A DNA stretch of 64,000 bases, taken from positions 20,977,839-21,041,838 of the forward strand of contig CM049316.1 in the NCBI GenBank assembly GCA_026874595.1, in the 5' to 3' direction. Under the pieces are notes generated by a model. That model worked only from the letters and a program-made list of their open reading frames with translations, did no database searches and was not told where the DNA came from. The stretch is from Sipunculus nudus. Lineage: Eukaryota; Annelida; Sipuncula; Golfingiida; Sipunculidae. Shown one piece after another: positions 12,771 through 25,860 of the stretch (the stretch's first letter is position 1; each line of letters begins with the position of its first letter). Made by a program: the position numbers and the translations under genes.

Positions 12771-14062
12771 ATGATTCCACCTTGCGATGCAGTCACGCGT
12801 GGCACATTAGGTAATACCCAGTTGTGGGTCAGCCTTGGTGCAAGAGGGATAGGTAGAGTGAGTGAATGGGATTTGACAACTATTGTGTTCGACCAGTTTT
12901 TAGCTGTTGGAGTACAGTTCTTACCACAACAAGTATGCTGGATTATTTACATGAACAGTGTTGCGAGCAAAGCAAAACTCTTGGCTCTTTTTAAGATTAA
13001 CATCAATGGCAAGCAATGTGAACTCTCTGACTTTTTCAGGATTGGAATTAAAACAGAAAATAAAAGAATTTTAATTCATGGAATTCCGTTACATGTTCCA
13101 GATCAAGAATTTGAACAATGGCTAGATCAGTATATGATCAGAGACACACCTGTAAAATTGGCAATGTTAAAAGGTAGAGATCAAAACTTCAAAGCACTGT
13201 ATAATGGCAATAGATTTTGCTATGCAAAAAAGATTATCATCCTACTACCCAGGTACACATCATATCACATTGCAGATCCTTTGGAGCTGGATAAGATGCA
13301 CCCTAGTCTTATTGAGCTTTGAATAGTAGTGAACCATGAAGATCAGCCGATGAACTGTAAATTTTGCCTTGACTTGTCTCACTCATCCCAAGAATGTCCA
13401 TATAAACAGATTTCTGGGAAGATCAGGCAGGTTTGCTACAAGTGTAAACAGCATAAGCACTTGGCTCGGGACTGTAATACTGGAGGGCAGGGAGATATAA
13501 GTCAACTATGCACTTGGCATAAGGTGCAGAAGCAAGTCACACAGCGGAGGGAGGCTATAGCACCCAGAAACTAGCTGAAAAAGCTGTGGCTTTGCAGACC
13601 CATGAGGTTAACGAAAATGAGAAAATACTGACAGATATTCAACAAGTAGAATATGTACAAGCAGAACAAGCAATTCCTCATGCTATGGAGGACGTAAACA
13701 GTGATCCCTCAGCTGATGGAAAACCTGAAACCACTTCACTGGTAAAAAACAAAACAAAGGAAGTGAAAAACATTTCTCCACAAGCATTATCAAAATCCCC
13801 GAGGGTGAGAGAAAGTAGTGGAAAATCACAAGGCAAAGAGAAACAGACTGAGACCTCTGTACAAGCATCGCTTAAATCACAAGGGGAAACAGCCAACAGT
13901 GGAGACCCTTCTGGTAAGCGTAAGCAGACTGAGACCCCTCCAAGTGGAGAAAAACAGACCAAAAAGGGGTTTTCTAGTGAATGCACACCTATAAGTATTT
14001 ATTTTAAAAAGCTTGGAACAAAATATCAGAAAATGGTGGTTGATGAAAATTATAACAATTAA
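12771..14062 (+). pseudogene. LINE ORF1 (zinc-knuckle nucleic-acid-binding protein)
   Basis: Degenerate ORF1. The ATG at 12771 opens a ~180-residue N-terminal domain. A TGA at 13320 interrupts it, and the same frame then continues with CCHC-type knuckles: CKFCLDLSHSSQEC, then CYKCKQHKHLARDC (about 13360-13475). A stop at 13572 and a frameshift follow. A Lys/Ser/Thr/Gln-rich tail (13586-14062) repeats motifs of the type KQTETS/KQTETPP. The tail overlaps the ORF2 start by about 20 bases in another frame. In this clade ORF1 coats the element RNA. Not functional here. Confidence 0.8.
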
Positions 14063-17000
14063 TGTGCGAGGACTGAGGAAATGGAATAAGCGACGTGAAC
14101 TGTACCGGTATATTAGAAAAAATTGTATTGATATTGCATTTTTACAAGAAACATACATACAACCACAAGATGTCAAGAAGTGGTCTAAAGAATGGAATGC
14201 TCACTTTTATGCCGAATGTGTGAAGTCAGAAATATAAATATTGTAAATATTGAAGGTGGCAATAGAGTACAAATTCTGTCTTGTGAATTCAATGATGAAC
14301 ATTTTATTTTAATAAATGTATATGGTCCAAATATCGAAACAAAAAAATGTAAATGTTTTGATCTCTTAAGTGGCATCTTAAAAGAAAATGTAGATATTAA
14401 CAAAGGCTATTTAATAGTCGCCGGTGATATGAATGCTGTGCTAGAACCAGAATATGATGTATTTGCAGGGGAAGCACACTGTAAACGGGTTATTCACTCT
14501 TTCAATAATTTTGTGCAAAGTAATATGCTTATTGATGTATGGCGGAAAAATAATAAGGATGTCAAAATGTTTACGTGAAGAAAGGGTACACCATTTAAAG
14601 CGAAACGGTTGGACTATATATTTGTCAATAGAATGTTAGCACAGAAATGCATACTGTGTTATATAAAGGAGTATACCGGGTCTGCCCACGGCATGGTTGG
14701 AATGAATTTAGTTTTTGTTCATCTAAAAAGAGGGCCTGTGTACTGGAAACTGAATGCATCACTATTACAGTGTGAGTCTTAAATTGCCAAAATTGTCGAA
14801 GTAATTCAGGAGACAGAACTGCATTATAAGGGTGCTGTAACAAATCAGGTTTTATGGGACCTCTGTAAATTTAATATTAAACAGGTAGCAATTGATTTTA
14901 GTAAAGAAAAAGCTAAGGAATATGAATGTGAATTGACTCTTCTTGAGAGAGATTTAGAAAAATTAAATAAGGAGCTGTCAATAGATACAAACAGATACAA
15001 AGCTGCAAGAAAACTATGAAAAAATTAGACTAAAGTTAGAAATGATGGAATTGGTTAAAGCAAAAGGTGCTCCGATAAGGTCAAAAATTAAATGGATAGA
15101 GGAAGAAGAGAAAAATTCATCCTTTTTCTTATCCCTGGAAAAAAGTAGGACCAAAATGAAAATTATTAATAAATTGGTTGATGAAAATGGTACCTGTGTA
15201 AGTTCTAAAGATAATGTTTTAAATGAAATATATAAGTATTATGCCGATTTGTATGCTGCTAATGATTCATGTGAAGTAAACAAAATTAATACTTTTTTAA
15301 AGAACATACCTGTACCAAAGCTTTCTGATATTGACAGAGATGCATGTGAGGGCAGAATAACTGAACATGAGTGTTGAAAAGTAATTAAAAAAATGAAAAA
15401 TGGGTCAAGCCCAGGATTGGATGGCTTGGGACCTGAGTTTTATAAACTTTTATGGCCACATGTTAAATAAAAGGTTGTTAATGCTTTATATGAAGCATTT
15501 GGTTATGGGAATCTTTCAGTTTCTCAGCGGAAAGCACTAATAACAATTATTCCTGAAGGTGACTTACCAAAAGATAACTTGTAGACTTCAGTCAGTTATT
15601 GGCAGTATTATACATAGTGATCAAGGTGCCTATATTAAAGGCAGAGGTATACATCAAAACTTAAGGGGTATGCAAGATATTATTTGGTGGGCAAAAAACA
15701 AAATATACAAGCTGCAGTGCTGCCAGTAGATTATTCAAAGGCTTTTGATAATATTTCAATAGAACTTATATTAGAAGCATTAAAAATAATTAATTTCGGG
15801 CCAGAGTTTATTCAATGGATTAAGGTTTTTAACACTGGTAGGAAAAGTTGTGTTTCAAATGCAGGATGGCATACAAATGCTTTTACTTTACACAGAGGAA
15901 TCCGCCAGGGATGTCCTATCAGTGATTTGTTGTTTATACTTACTACTGAACTATTAGCTTGTTAAATTAGATATACTGAAAATATTGATGGAATAAAATA
16001 TCTGTATGTTGATGATCAGCTCAAAATTTCACAATTTACGGACGATGTTACTTTATTAATTTCTAATGAGCACTCTCTTATATCTTGTCTCGGTATACAT
16101 GATGATTTTACAGTGATTTCTGGAGTAAAGATTAATAAACGAAAAATAGCTATCATGGGAATTGGTGCATGGAATACTTTGAAAGAAATAGGTGGGCTAA
16201 CGTGTGAAAAAACATGAAGATATTGGGTGTTGTATTTCCCAACAAAGGTTATGCTGCAGATTTGGAAGAAAACTTGGTTAAAAGAATACAGAATGTGACA
16301 TATATGATATGTCAATGGAATCATCGTAATTTAAGTTTGATAGGGAAAATTACTGTTGTCAAAAGTTTGTTTATGTCTCAGTTTATTCATTTATAAATGG
16401 TTATGAGAGCCCCTGATCACATTCTAAAAAAAATTAATACTTTATTCTTTAAATTTATATGGCAAAATAATGGTAAAGGTATTGAAAAAGTTAAAAGAAA
16501 GGTTGTTATTCAAGAAAATAAATATGGTGGCGTCAATATGGTGAATGTTGAAATAATGAACCGGGCTCTTTTAGGAGCCTGGGCTAGCCCATTACAATAA
16601 GCGTATACAAATGAAATTCTACCTAATTGGACTAAAATACCATTATTGCTGCTTAATAGTAGAGGGGAAAACATGATGCTTTTCAAATCAAATTGTAAAT
16701 TTAAGGAACTCCTATGTAATATTGACAATATGCCTATGTTTTATAAAGTATTAATTGAGACAATTCTTAATGTCAAAGAATTACACTCAGATGTCTCTTT
16801 ATACGATGTCATAAGGAAAAACAAAACTTTTAAATATAAAAGCAAAACACTGTACATTAAAGAATAGATAAAGTGTGGAATCATATTTGTGTTTCAAATT
16901 GTACATGATCTGAAACTTTTTCAGAGCAAGAAATCAAAAGAATGGTTGAAGACAAGGGTATGCTACATTTTCAATACTTAGCTTTGAAGAATGCCATGAA

Positions 17001-17545
17001 CAACATTTTGTTCAGTACAAGGGAAGACAAAAAGGATAAATATTATTCTTCCAAGGAAATAAAATCAAGATTACATATTCAGAGTAAGACAGAACCAATA
17101 AGTCATCATTACTGGGAAAATAAGTTTACATGTGAACTTGACTGGGAATATGTATGGACTACTCATTGTTTTGCTTTAAAAGAACCACGTGTTAACTCAC
17201 TTATGTGGAAAATAATCCATAATATATATCCAACAGCTATATGGCTATACAAAATGAATATAAAGAATGATGAATGTTGTACATATTGTAATGAAGTTGA
17301 AACTATGCAGCATTTTTTTTATTAACTGTAAACAAGTAAAGGGCCTTTGGAGTTATGTCGGTGATTTATTTCATGTAAAATTAAGGCCTGAAACAATAAT
17401 TTTTGGAATACATATTGAAGACTCTGATTTGCGTAAATATATTGGTATAGCACTTGTGTGCATTAGTAAATTTAAGTATGGGCCATATCCAAATCTCCTA
17501 TGTTTATTTCACCATGAATGTCATATGAGAAAAATGAATATGTAA
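14043..17545 (+). pseudogene. LINE ORF2 (endonuclease-reverse transcriptase), broken
   Basis: Starts at ATG 14043 with MKIITINVRGLRKWNKR, then DIAFLQETYIQ and VAGDMNAVL (endonuclease, 14043-14578). The reverse transcriptase lies at about 15400-16100: VDYSKAFDNISIE (15720-15765), HRGIRQGCPISDLLF (15890-15940) and QFTDDVTLLI near 16030. The active site reads FTDD rather than the usual FADD. The post-palm motif KILGVVFPN is at 16214, and a C-terminal CCTYCNEVETMQHFF zinc finger lies near 17270. At least ten stops or frameshifts split it, so no enzyme can be made. Confidence 0.85.
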
Positions 17546-17602
17546 TATGTTCGTGTATACATGTTATTACTTTCTTGAATAAATATATATGAAAAAAAAA
17601 TA

Positions 17603-17615
17603 AATTAGGTATAAA
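17603..17615. repeat. LINE target-site duplication, right
   Basis: AATTAGGTATAAA directly after the A-rich tail, identical to 12535-12547. Confidence 0.8.
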
Positions 17616-18757
17616 AAAACAAGTAATAAATGTATCTCAAAGCCAGTAAACTCATTGAGTCCACCATTTTCCAACATGCGAAACGTACGCATAAGTCTTA
17701 AATCTTATGAATAATCGACGCCATTGTTTACGCATATATTTTTAGAAACATGCATTATTTCGCTATAGATAACGAGTACAATATGGTTTTGTCGAAGCCT
17801 GTGATGGAGGATCAAATGTTATCAGATTACGGATGTTTACCAGAATTTAGCATACGGCTGTAGTCGTGCCAACATTAGTTAATGTTCGGTGCTTTCCGCT
17901 AGTTTATGGATGTTTATCCCAATATGATGCACACGGTTGTAATCGTGTCATCCACAGCTGATGTTTGGTGCTCCCTGCCAGTCCCGTAGGTAAGTACAAC
18001 CGAATGTTATATATTTAATTTAAAGTGTGTGTTTACCTATATACCATTTATGGAGTGTTTCTGTATTGAGATAATCTATTAAACTCAGTAACACCTCTAT
18101 TTATTTTCCTCTTGTGGCCTTTATAAAGGTAATATTATATATTTTAGGACAAATAAATTCTATTAAGAAGACAATGGTTGTGCATAAAGTGAGGCTATAG
18201 AAGTGGTCGCCTCATTTTTACACCTACAAAAGTACTGTGAAAGTTATTCAGAAATACGAGTGTAAGTAAATATGATGTTTTATTCACAAGTCAGTTTAAT
18301 ACGTCTAGAAGTTTCACTTGGCTTGTTTTTATTCAATCCATCAAAATACTTGCTGTCGTATACTTATGCTAAACAGCAAACATTATTTTTTATATATGTT
18401 GAAATCGCTAAAGGTCTTGTTTAGTGAACACCTATAATCTTTAATGCAACTTCCTAAATTCGGGTAATATTCTTTAACATCATCATTTGACGTAAGGTGG
18501 TTTGTCAAATCTTAAAGTTAATGAGGGATGAAGACATTGACGACAAAATGTAAAATATACAAAATATAAAAATCCTCCCGTGAGCAGTAATTTAAAATAT
18601 CTTGGCATAGAATATTTCAAAGAAGGTTACGTTTTAAAAAAATGTTGATGGAATTCTTCGAAATTTCTTAATTTTATTTTGTGCAAAGGCTTTTGAAATT
18701 TCTAAGGAATGCATTCATAATAAACATTGGATTTCTTTACATATTGGTATTTTACAG
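17616..18757. other. intergenic or intronic sequence upstream of the Toll-like receptor
   Basis: AT-rich, no coding frame. It ends in a good splice acceptor (ATTGGTATTTTACAG, AG at 18756-18757). This suggests that the part just upstream of the receptor is a 5' UTR intron and that 18758-18905 is a 5' UTR exon segment with in-frame stops. Confidence 0.45.
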
Positions 18758-18905
18758 GAAAAAGAGAATTCTGATACTTAAGAGAGCAAATAACATTCGG
18801 GCCAAGGCAAGGAATAGCCGAGCATCTGACAACTAAGGAGTGCATTAGACTTAATTAAGCCTGCTGAGATTTCTGTTGTTTCACCAAAGAGTGAACGAGT
18901 CGAAG

Positions 18906-21287
18906 ATGAAGCACAATTCATTACCGAAATTGGTCATCCTTTCGGCGTATATGGTTGTTTATTCAAGAGCTCATTCCTATCGTTGCCCTCCATGTTCATG
19001 TACACGAACTAGTGGATCCATTAGCGTTGACTGCAGTAACAAAGGGCTGACCGAGGTTCCTGATTTATGTCAAGACGATGTAACACATTTTGTACTTAAT
19101 GGAAATAAGATACCCCGCATAAAGAGAAATGCTTTTGTCAAGTGTGGCCATCTGATTAACTTACAAATGAATACCTCCAAGGTTAAGCTTTTGGACACGG
19201 GAGCATTCGAGGGCCTCTCCAGGCTACAGGTCCTTGACCTGAGAGAAAATCTACTTGGGTTGGATGACGATCAACTAAACAAGTCTGATGTCATGGCTCC
19301 TCTAATTAACTTGGAAGAGCTGCATATGTCCAAAAATTATGGCTTAAGTAAAAATAATTATCGCACTTTGAAATATCTTATGCGTTCACTTCCTAGGGAA
19401 AAACTTCAAATTTTAACCCTTGGGTATATTGCCTCAGAAGCTGATTGTTCTTACACTGATATTGGAAATGATTTCTTTGAATCAATCAAATCACACTCAC
19501 TGAGGAATCTACAGCTGTATGGAAACGGAATTTGCTATATCCGTACGATTATTAGTGCCTTTATACCAAATTTAGAAGAACTCAATCTTTTTGCAAACCG
19601 ACTATACACATACACTTTCATATTAGGACTGGAACATCTAAGATCCCTAGATATATGTTATCAAGCCTTTCCTATGAACCGCCAATATAAGAATCACTTC
19701 CAAGAAAACACACTTGGATCTTCACTTGTGCCGCTCTTAAACGAGCATAATATTTGTGACATGGACTATAACACCATTCTCAAAGCTGAGATTCAATCTT
19801 CCGAAGTTTTAATTAAGAACCCAAGCAAAAACAGACCACTACTGTTTTACTGGCCTTCGAGTCTGACTCATGTAGATGCTGTGCAAATAGGGGATATGAT
19901 CCATGTATCATCAGACTTTAGATTTTACATATGGAATCATAAAAACATAGGCGAAGCCTACATAGACTTTAGCAAAAATCGAATTCCTGATTTTCAGGGA
20001 AGTGTTGAAATGTGTCATCCAGCAACTGCGCTCCATATTTATTTTGACATGAACGAAGTCTTCGATATTGCTAAAAATGCCTTTGGTAAAAATTTTATAT
20101 CATCACTTGTGGAATTAGACTTTTCAAACAATAATCTCGGAAATTTATTATCAAAAAAAGGGGGGCCATTTCCTTATTTATATAACCTAAAACAGTTGGA
20201 TCTATCATACAACAATATCTTTAATATATCGCCAAATGTTATAAATGGCTCAACTAATCCATATTTAAAGGTCCTAAAATTGAAAAATAACAAATTGCTT
20301 GACATTCCATCCGGTGTCACTAGTCTGAAAACTCTGGTGACACTTGACATTTCAGTGAATATAATTGTTGATATATATACAAAGGGTTTAACTGGTTTAA
20401 TAAATCTTGCCCTTCTTGATATTTCAAGAAATAGAATATCATATTTAAATAGAAACGCTTTGTCTCAATTAAGTGTCATAATCACAAGGAATGTAAACAC
20501 GTTCCAACTAGACTTGCGTGACAACCCGATAGAATGTTCATGTAGATCATTATATTTTCTCCGATGGGTGTACCGACATCAGCGTAATCTGGTCCAATTT
20601 GGGGGTTTATCATGTTATCTTAAAGGACGAGAAATGAAATTCTATTTGATGCAACATGACATTCTGCCTTTTCTTGAAAGACATTGCCTCAGTATGGAAT
20701 GGTTGTACGTCATGTCTGGTATTCTGGTTAGTGTACTCGTTTGTTTGACGATATCAGTTGTAGCGTATCGTCACCGATGGGACATCAAATACCTGTGTCT
20801 TCGTCTGAAAATTCGTCGTGAACTATATGCTGAACTATTCGTAGAAAGAGATTTTCAGTACGATGCATTCGTGACCTACAGCGAAAAGGATTCTTCTTGG
20901 GTGGAAAATCATCTTATCCCAAACCTTGAAGGAGTTGAGAATCCGTTTTGCCTTTGTGTACATCACAGGGATTTTGAGATTGGGCGGCCGATTGAGGAAT
21001 GCATTATGAGCAGTATATCAACTAGTCACAAAACGATCATTTTGCTGTCAAAACATTTTGTGCGTAGTGACTGGTGTAAATTTGAAATGCATATGGCCAG
21101 GGTTCACATGATGGAAAGGGGAGTTGATAAAATAATTGTAATTTTGCTCGAGGAGGTTCCATCTGCTGACATGCCACGTACTCTGCTATCTATAATGAGG
21201 AGCCACACATACCTTGTTTGGCCAAAAGAAGATATGACTATCAATGTCCATGACTTTTGGTCACGCTTGCGGTCAGCACTCCGTTAG
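18906..21287 (+). CDS. Toll-like receptor (LRR-TM-TIR)
   Basis: Single-exon coding region of 793 residues from the first ATG (18906). A hydrophobic signal peptide lies at about residues 8-24. It is followed by a Cys-rich LRR N-cap (C27, C30, C32, C43), a run of leucine-rich repeats to about residue 540, one LRR C-cap (NPIECSC, 540-595), one transmembrane helix (599-621) and a C-terminal TIR domain (652-793). TIR box 1 is YDAFVTYS, box 2 is HHRDFEIGRPI, and box 3 is the FW at 784-785. The single C-cap next to the membrane matches the sccTLR (vertebrate-type) layout. The protein would sense ligands outside the cell or in endosomes and recruit MyD88-type adaptors through the TIR. Oddity: the BB-loop proline of the RDxxPG motif is isoleucine (I692). 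The coding frame is intact. A candidate poly(A) signal AATAAA is at 21897-21902. Confidence 0.95.
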   Translation: MKHNSLPKLVILSAYMVVYSRAHSYRCPPCSCTRTSGSISVDCSNKGLTEVPDLCQDDVTHFVLNGNKIPRIKRNAFVKCGHLINLQMNTSKVKLLDTGAFEGLSRLQVLDLRENLLGLDDDQLNKSDVMAPLINLEELHMSKNYGLSKNNYRTLKYLMRSLPREKLQILTLGYIASEADCSYTDIGNDFFESIKSHSLRNLQLYGNGICYIRTIISAFIPNLEELNLFANRLYTYTFILGLEHLRSLDICYQAFPMNRQYKNHFQENTLGSSLVPLLNEHNICDMDYNTILKAEIQSSEVLIKNPSKNRPLLFYWPSSLTHVDAVQIGDMIHVSSDFRFYIWNHKNIGEAYIDFSKNRIPDFQGSVEMCHPATALHIYFDMNEVFDIAKNAFGKNFISSLVELDFSNNNLGNLLSKKGGPFPYLYNLKQLDLSYNNIFNISPNVINGSTNPYLKVLKLKNNKLLDIPSGVTSLKTLVTLDISVNIIVDIYTKGLTGLINLALLDISRNRISYLNRNALSQLSVIITRNVNTFQLDLRDNPIECSCRSLYFLRWVYRHQRNLVQFGGLSCYLKGREMKFYLMQHDILPFLERHCLSMEWLYVMSGILVSVLVCLTISVVAYRHRWDIKYLCLRLKIRRELYAELFVERDFQYDAFVTYSEKDSSWVENHLIPNLEGVENPFCLCVHHRDFEIGRPIEECIMSSISTSHKTIILLSKHFVRSDWCKFEMHMARVHMMERGVDKIIVILLEEVPSADMPRTLLSIMRSHTYLVWPKEDMTINVHDFWSRLRSALR

Positions 21288-24200
21288 TATGTTTGAAAAT
21301 CATTTAGTGTTATCAGTTTAAAATATATCTAATACAATTGTAAGATTATGTGGCGGCAATGACCATACTTGGAGGTTGTTCAGATCATCACAATAAGGGG
21401 AAAAGTTTGATAAAATTATCCCAATTAAAGTAACTCAATGTGACACTTAAAGATATTTCAAAAGTTATCAGAGTTACGGTTTTCTTTGTTGATAACAGAA
21501 ACTTTTCAGGTGAGCGACTTTTCTATTCATATATGTGAAAAAAGCACTGGCCATTACAGATAAATCCTCCTGTTAATGGCTGTAGTATTATGTGTCACCT
21601 GATCTTTTAGGGAGAAAGAACATGTTTACCCAATAGTATATTTTCAAAGTATCCCAAAGTGTGAATAATATACTTATTAGAAACTTGCATGTAAATATAT
21701 GTCAAGTTGAACCAAGTTGCAGTAATTGTAAAAATGGGACAACGAAAGATGTAAATGGGCCTGCATAAGAATTATGTATGATCAGGATCAATAAGGTAAA
21801 CTATATTCGGTCGTTGTAGCAGTCATATATTGTTAATACGTTAACAATATCATTTAAAATAATTACATGAAATAAGCGCCATGCTGGTTAAGTTTTAATA
21901 AATAGATTGAACATGAATATAGAAAATATTCGATTTACTCCCATTCAATTTTCAATTATCGGGTCATTAGGTGTACCTCTTCAGGTCGTTGTGTTGTGTA
22001 TTGCGTAATGAACCATTTGTGCATAATGTACAGGTCTCATTTATGAAAAAAGTCATACTGTTTTACTATATATGAAAATGACGTTGATGTATATAATCGT
22101 TCTGAATTGTATACACTCTTATTTATGTATGTTGTTTCTAATTTGTATTTGTTTCGTTATACTGTATTCATTAATAAAGTGTTTCTTTATATCATCTTTC
22201 AGCTTATGTAGTTTATTATATATATACATATATATATATATATATAGTTACGGTCGAGTCGAGGAGAAGCCGAGTCTGATTCGTTAAGCGGACATTGCCT
22301 TTGTTTAGGTTGAGATGTAACCCCCAACAAAACTACCACCATACAGGGAATACCAGACAATGAAAAGCATTTTGCAATATTATGATTTTAGTGGTGGTCG
22401 TAATTTCCCTTAACAATGTGAAAGAACATACCAGAAACCATTCTGTTTTACCTTTTAAAACACATTAATTCTGTTCCATTTTTAAATTGATATATAATAG
22501 AAGCAACTATGTGGAAAATATGCAAAATAAATAATACGTTTAATGATATGTATATAGTGTAGAAGCCACCACTTTAATGATATGTACTCTGAATATTTAA
22601 TATTTTGAATATACTAAGGAAATTCGAATACAATTTGATTTAACGTATAATATCTCCGCAGATCAATAACTTTTGAATAATAAGATGATGCAATTCAGAT
22701 CATGTGACTTATAAGGAAACTATCTGTTACAACTGCTTTTCGCCAGTCGTAAATCGTTTATAAAAATGCTGGCCTGATTGGCTGGTATCCAAGTATGTAT
22801 AACGAAAGAGAATTATCACAGGCATTAATGAAAGTTAAAATGCATAATGAGCTGACATGAAACTGGATGTGTATTAGAGACTTACACACGATAGAGTTCT
22901 TCTTTATCCGTTAATGAACCATTTTGATAAATTGGAAAAATGCAATTAAGTCTAGCTTCCTTTCAGGACTAATATTGATAAATACTTTCGCAAATATCAC
23001 ACAGGAAATAAAACCTGGTCATCTGTCTTTTTTTACATTTGTGTATACGTTAAAAGAATCTTTTTATTTTAGTATCTCATTATTTTTTTAAAAGTTGCCT
23101 GCTGAAGAGATATTTTTCCCAATGGTGTAATTCTTTACATTGCAAAACTGAAATTATCCGAGTAAATATGTTTGTATGACAGTCATATAAGCGTCCAGCA
23201 CATAACCAATATTTTTTTTCTCGGATTGAACATTTGTTTCAGATAATCCCATGCGACATGTAATACAATAATATGACACCTTGACATCAGGGAATACTGG
23301 TCTAACGACATGTTCTTATTTTAGAAGTTCTTTGGCTTAAGTATTGATTGATTCTTAGTTAACATTCACAGGTCTGTAACCTGACAAGTTTGACAACATA
23401 AGGCAAACCCTGTTACAAATATAACATAAATATAAGAATATAAATTATTCATCTTTGAAAACTCCGATTTTAGTGTATCAATTGCCATAGGTGTGCTTAA
23501 TTCCTTTAAATGAACAAGACTTCAGTTCAATAGCGAGATAGTAAAGCAGTCATTCTACCATTAATATATGATTTGTATAAGAGAGAATATTAGAATTTAC
23601 GGAAATAAAGGAGGACCCTTCATCTAGGCGATAAATAAATTAGCAGTCCAAGAAATAAAAGCTTTGCCACTAATTATATTAATGGACCTCTACGGGATTT
23701 CTTACATGTAATATACGCCAGGAGTCTCTCATATGCTATGTCTCATCATGGGAAAGGGCATCCCGCAAACGTGACCAAAATGCAGGGACATTGTCAACTG
23801 AATTCTCCCCAGGCCACACCAGATAGATATCGCGTCTCATTACAGCCACCAGGATGTACGGCATCTCAGTCGTTGAAACGTCCTCATTACGTCCTCAGGA
23901 TATTTTATGGACATTACAAGAACCAAGACAGGCGAGTGGATATTTCACGTAAGAACATCTTAAATCCGGGCTGAACTTAATTATCTAATTATATATTCTT
24001 TACCTGATCACCCTTTCTTGAACAAACTACAGAACATAACACTAAAATATGAATGCATTTTTTAACAAGGATTGTCATGCAAAAATGGCCAACATTTCAT
24101 CATATTTTATTTCTGTGAGCATGTCATAAAATTGACGTTTGCAGGGATTATTACATCTTTTTATTATGGGCTTATTACGTCTTTTTATTATAACTATAAT

Positions 24201-24673
24201 AAAATGACATTTAAATACAAAAAGGTAATGCAAAGCATAATATTTGACGTCTTTCTCGTGATTCATCAAATAGATCAACAGACACGGGAAGCAGGTCAGG
24301 GTAAAACCCTTCACTACACTGAAACAAGGAGCAATTGTTAAACAAAACGAAAATTGCTCCTTACATTTGCACCGTGTATCCTAGTAGTTTCCATTTAATT
24401 GCATTCAGATATTTTATAACACTAGCAATTAAAATATCTTCTGAACCTTTGGCCATGATGAGCCTAATACTAAAATATCGCCCAAAAACCTATAGGGGCC
24501 CGGTGTGAGTTGTCGCCGCAAGGTGTCAGTAGTGTGATGAGGAAACATGTCAGCCCAATATTCCTTGGTCGCAGTTATTGTGGTGTATGTATCTTCCAAC
24601 CGAATTTGGTCTTATCCAATAATTGGGCATGCAGCTGGTAGCACGTAATTACATAAGGTATTACGTGATTAAA
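21288..24673. other. 3' flank and non-coding sequence
   Basis: The first several hundred bases are probably the receptor's 3' UTR (AATAAA at 21897). The rest is AT-rich with a (TA)n tract at about 22216-22246. I see no gene. Confidence 0.45.
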
Positions 24674-25842
24674 TGATCACACTACATAAGAAACGGACGG
24701 CCAGATTTTTTTTAACGATAAACCGAACCGGCTGAAACATACACATACACTCCAAAGATGAATAAGACATGAGCAAACAAAACAATAAAATATATTAAAA
24801 TACACGTACATTTCTCTGGAGAGGTGTTCCACACATATACATCAATGATCACAAAATCAAACGAAATCACTAAGTCCTGTTTACTCCTCTATGTACACTG
24901 CACACGAAAGCTCACTTCTTTAAACGGTTACAGGTCACATGATAGACAAACACGTGACACTGGAATGGCAGCAAACAGCTAAGTCCTCCCACTGTGTGTA
25001 CATACACTGTGATTCGCCAGCGCTTCACGCCACCAATTAACACAGTTCCTCACTGAAGTACGCTCTCGTCCCTCAAGCAGGTCCAGAAAGCACTGACAGA
25101 TATGCTCACAGCCTACTCTCTAGGAACACGGAAGAAATGTCTTTCACAGCAGATTTCTTCTGGATCCATCCAGCATTAAGTACCTGAATATGCCCCCACA
25201 CGACAATATTCAGTTCCACTCTCGTTTCGCGTGTATATAAATTTCCTGGCCTGTTACAGGACGCACTCACGGTAGAAACACATAGCAGGATTACCAGTTC
25301 TTCAGTAATTATATACACTCCCAAGTCCGTTGGAGAGGTATTAACGTGGCCGTTCCCAGACACTGACGTTTTATGCTCAGAATTATCGTGTCTCAGGTGA
25401 TCAGACACTGATAAACACGGACTCGCCTCTGGACCACGAGCAAACCGTCAGACTACACCCAAGTGACCTAGGCGATTGTAAAGATTTTTCCAGCATCCAG
25501 CGCTTAAACGTCTGCTGACGTCACACGTCCTGGTCGTATTCTGGCCAATTATCTCACACTTTATTAGACGGCTTGTCATTAAATGTATGAATACTAAAAT
25601 TGAAACGCCTCCATAGAGCCAACTTTGAGAAAAAGAAAATATAAAGGTTCATTGTCTTTAATGTCTACAATAAACAATGCCGTATTTGAACCGTCTGAAC
25701 ATGAATCGATTTCCATGGAAATAAAAATGAACTGAAACTAACATCAAATGGGACACCTGGGCTCTATAAACTAAAAACATCTGGTATTACTTCTTACTTA
25801 AATAAGCAAATAATATAACTAATTCACAGTCCTCTGTTGACA
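24674..25842 (-). repeat. 3' LTR of the gypsy-type element
   Basis: About 1.17 kb, similar throughout to 39668-40938 (for example CTCACTGAAGTAC, GGAAGAAATGTCTTT, ATTAGACGGCTTGTCATT, CACCTGGGCTCT). On the minus strand it starts TGTCAACAGAGGACTGTGAA. It is clearly more diverged than the array copies are from each other and lacks the long (TA)n tract they contain. Confidence 0.75.
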
Positions 25843-25860
25843 TCACCCCCCCCCCCCCCC
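25843..25860 (-). other. polypurine tract of the gypsy-type element
   Basis: A 15-base C run on the plus strand (G run plus TGA on the element strand) directly abuts the 3' LTR start. This is where plus-strand priming is expected. Confidence 0.65.

Larger units (their letters stand above)
12548..17602 (+). mobile_element. full-length decayed Tx1/L1-like LINE
   Basis: Non-LTR retrotransposon on the plus strand bounded by a perfect 13-bp target-site duplication. It contains a ~220-bp 5' UTR, ORF1 with CCHC zinc knuckles, an overlapping ORF2 with endonuclease, reverse transcriptase and a C-terminal zinc finger, and an A-rich tail (about 17577-17602). Both ORFs are broken by many stops and frameshifts. 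The copy is therefore old but structurally complete. It is a different subfamily from the LINE at 4.1-8.1 kb. Confidence 0.88.

Noticed and set aside
18876-18905. Ten-codon extension of the Toll-like receptor before the first ATG
   Set aside because: It begins at TTG, not ATG. The ATG at 18906 places the signal peptide correctly.
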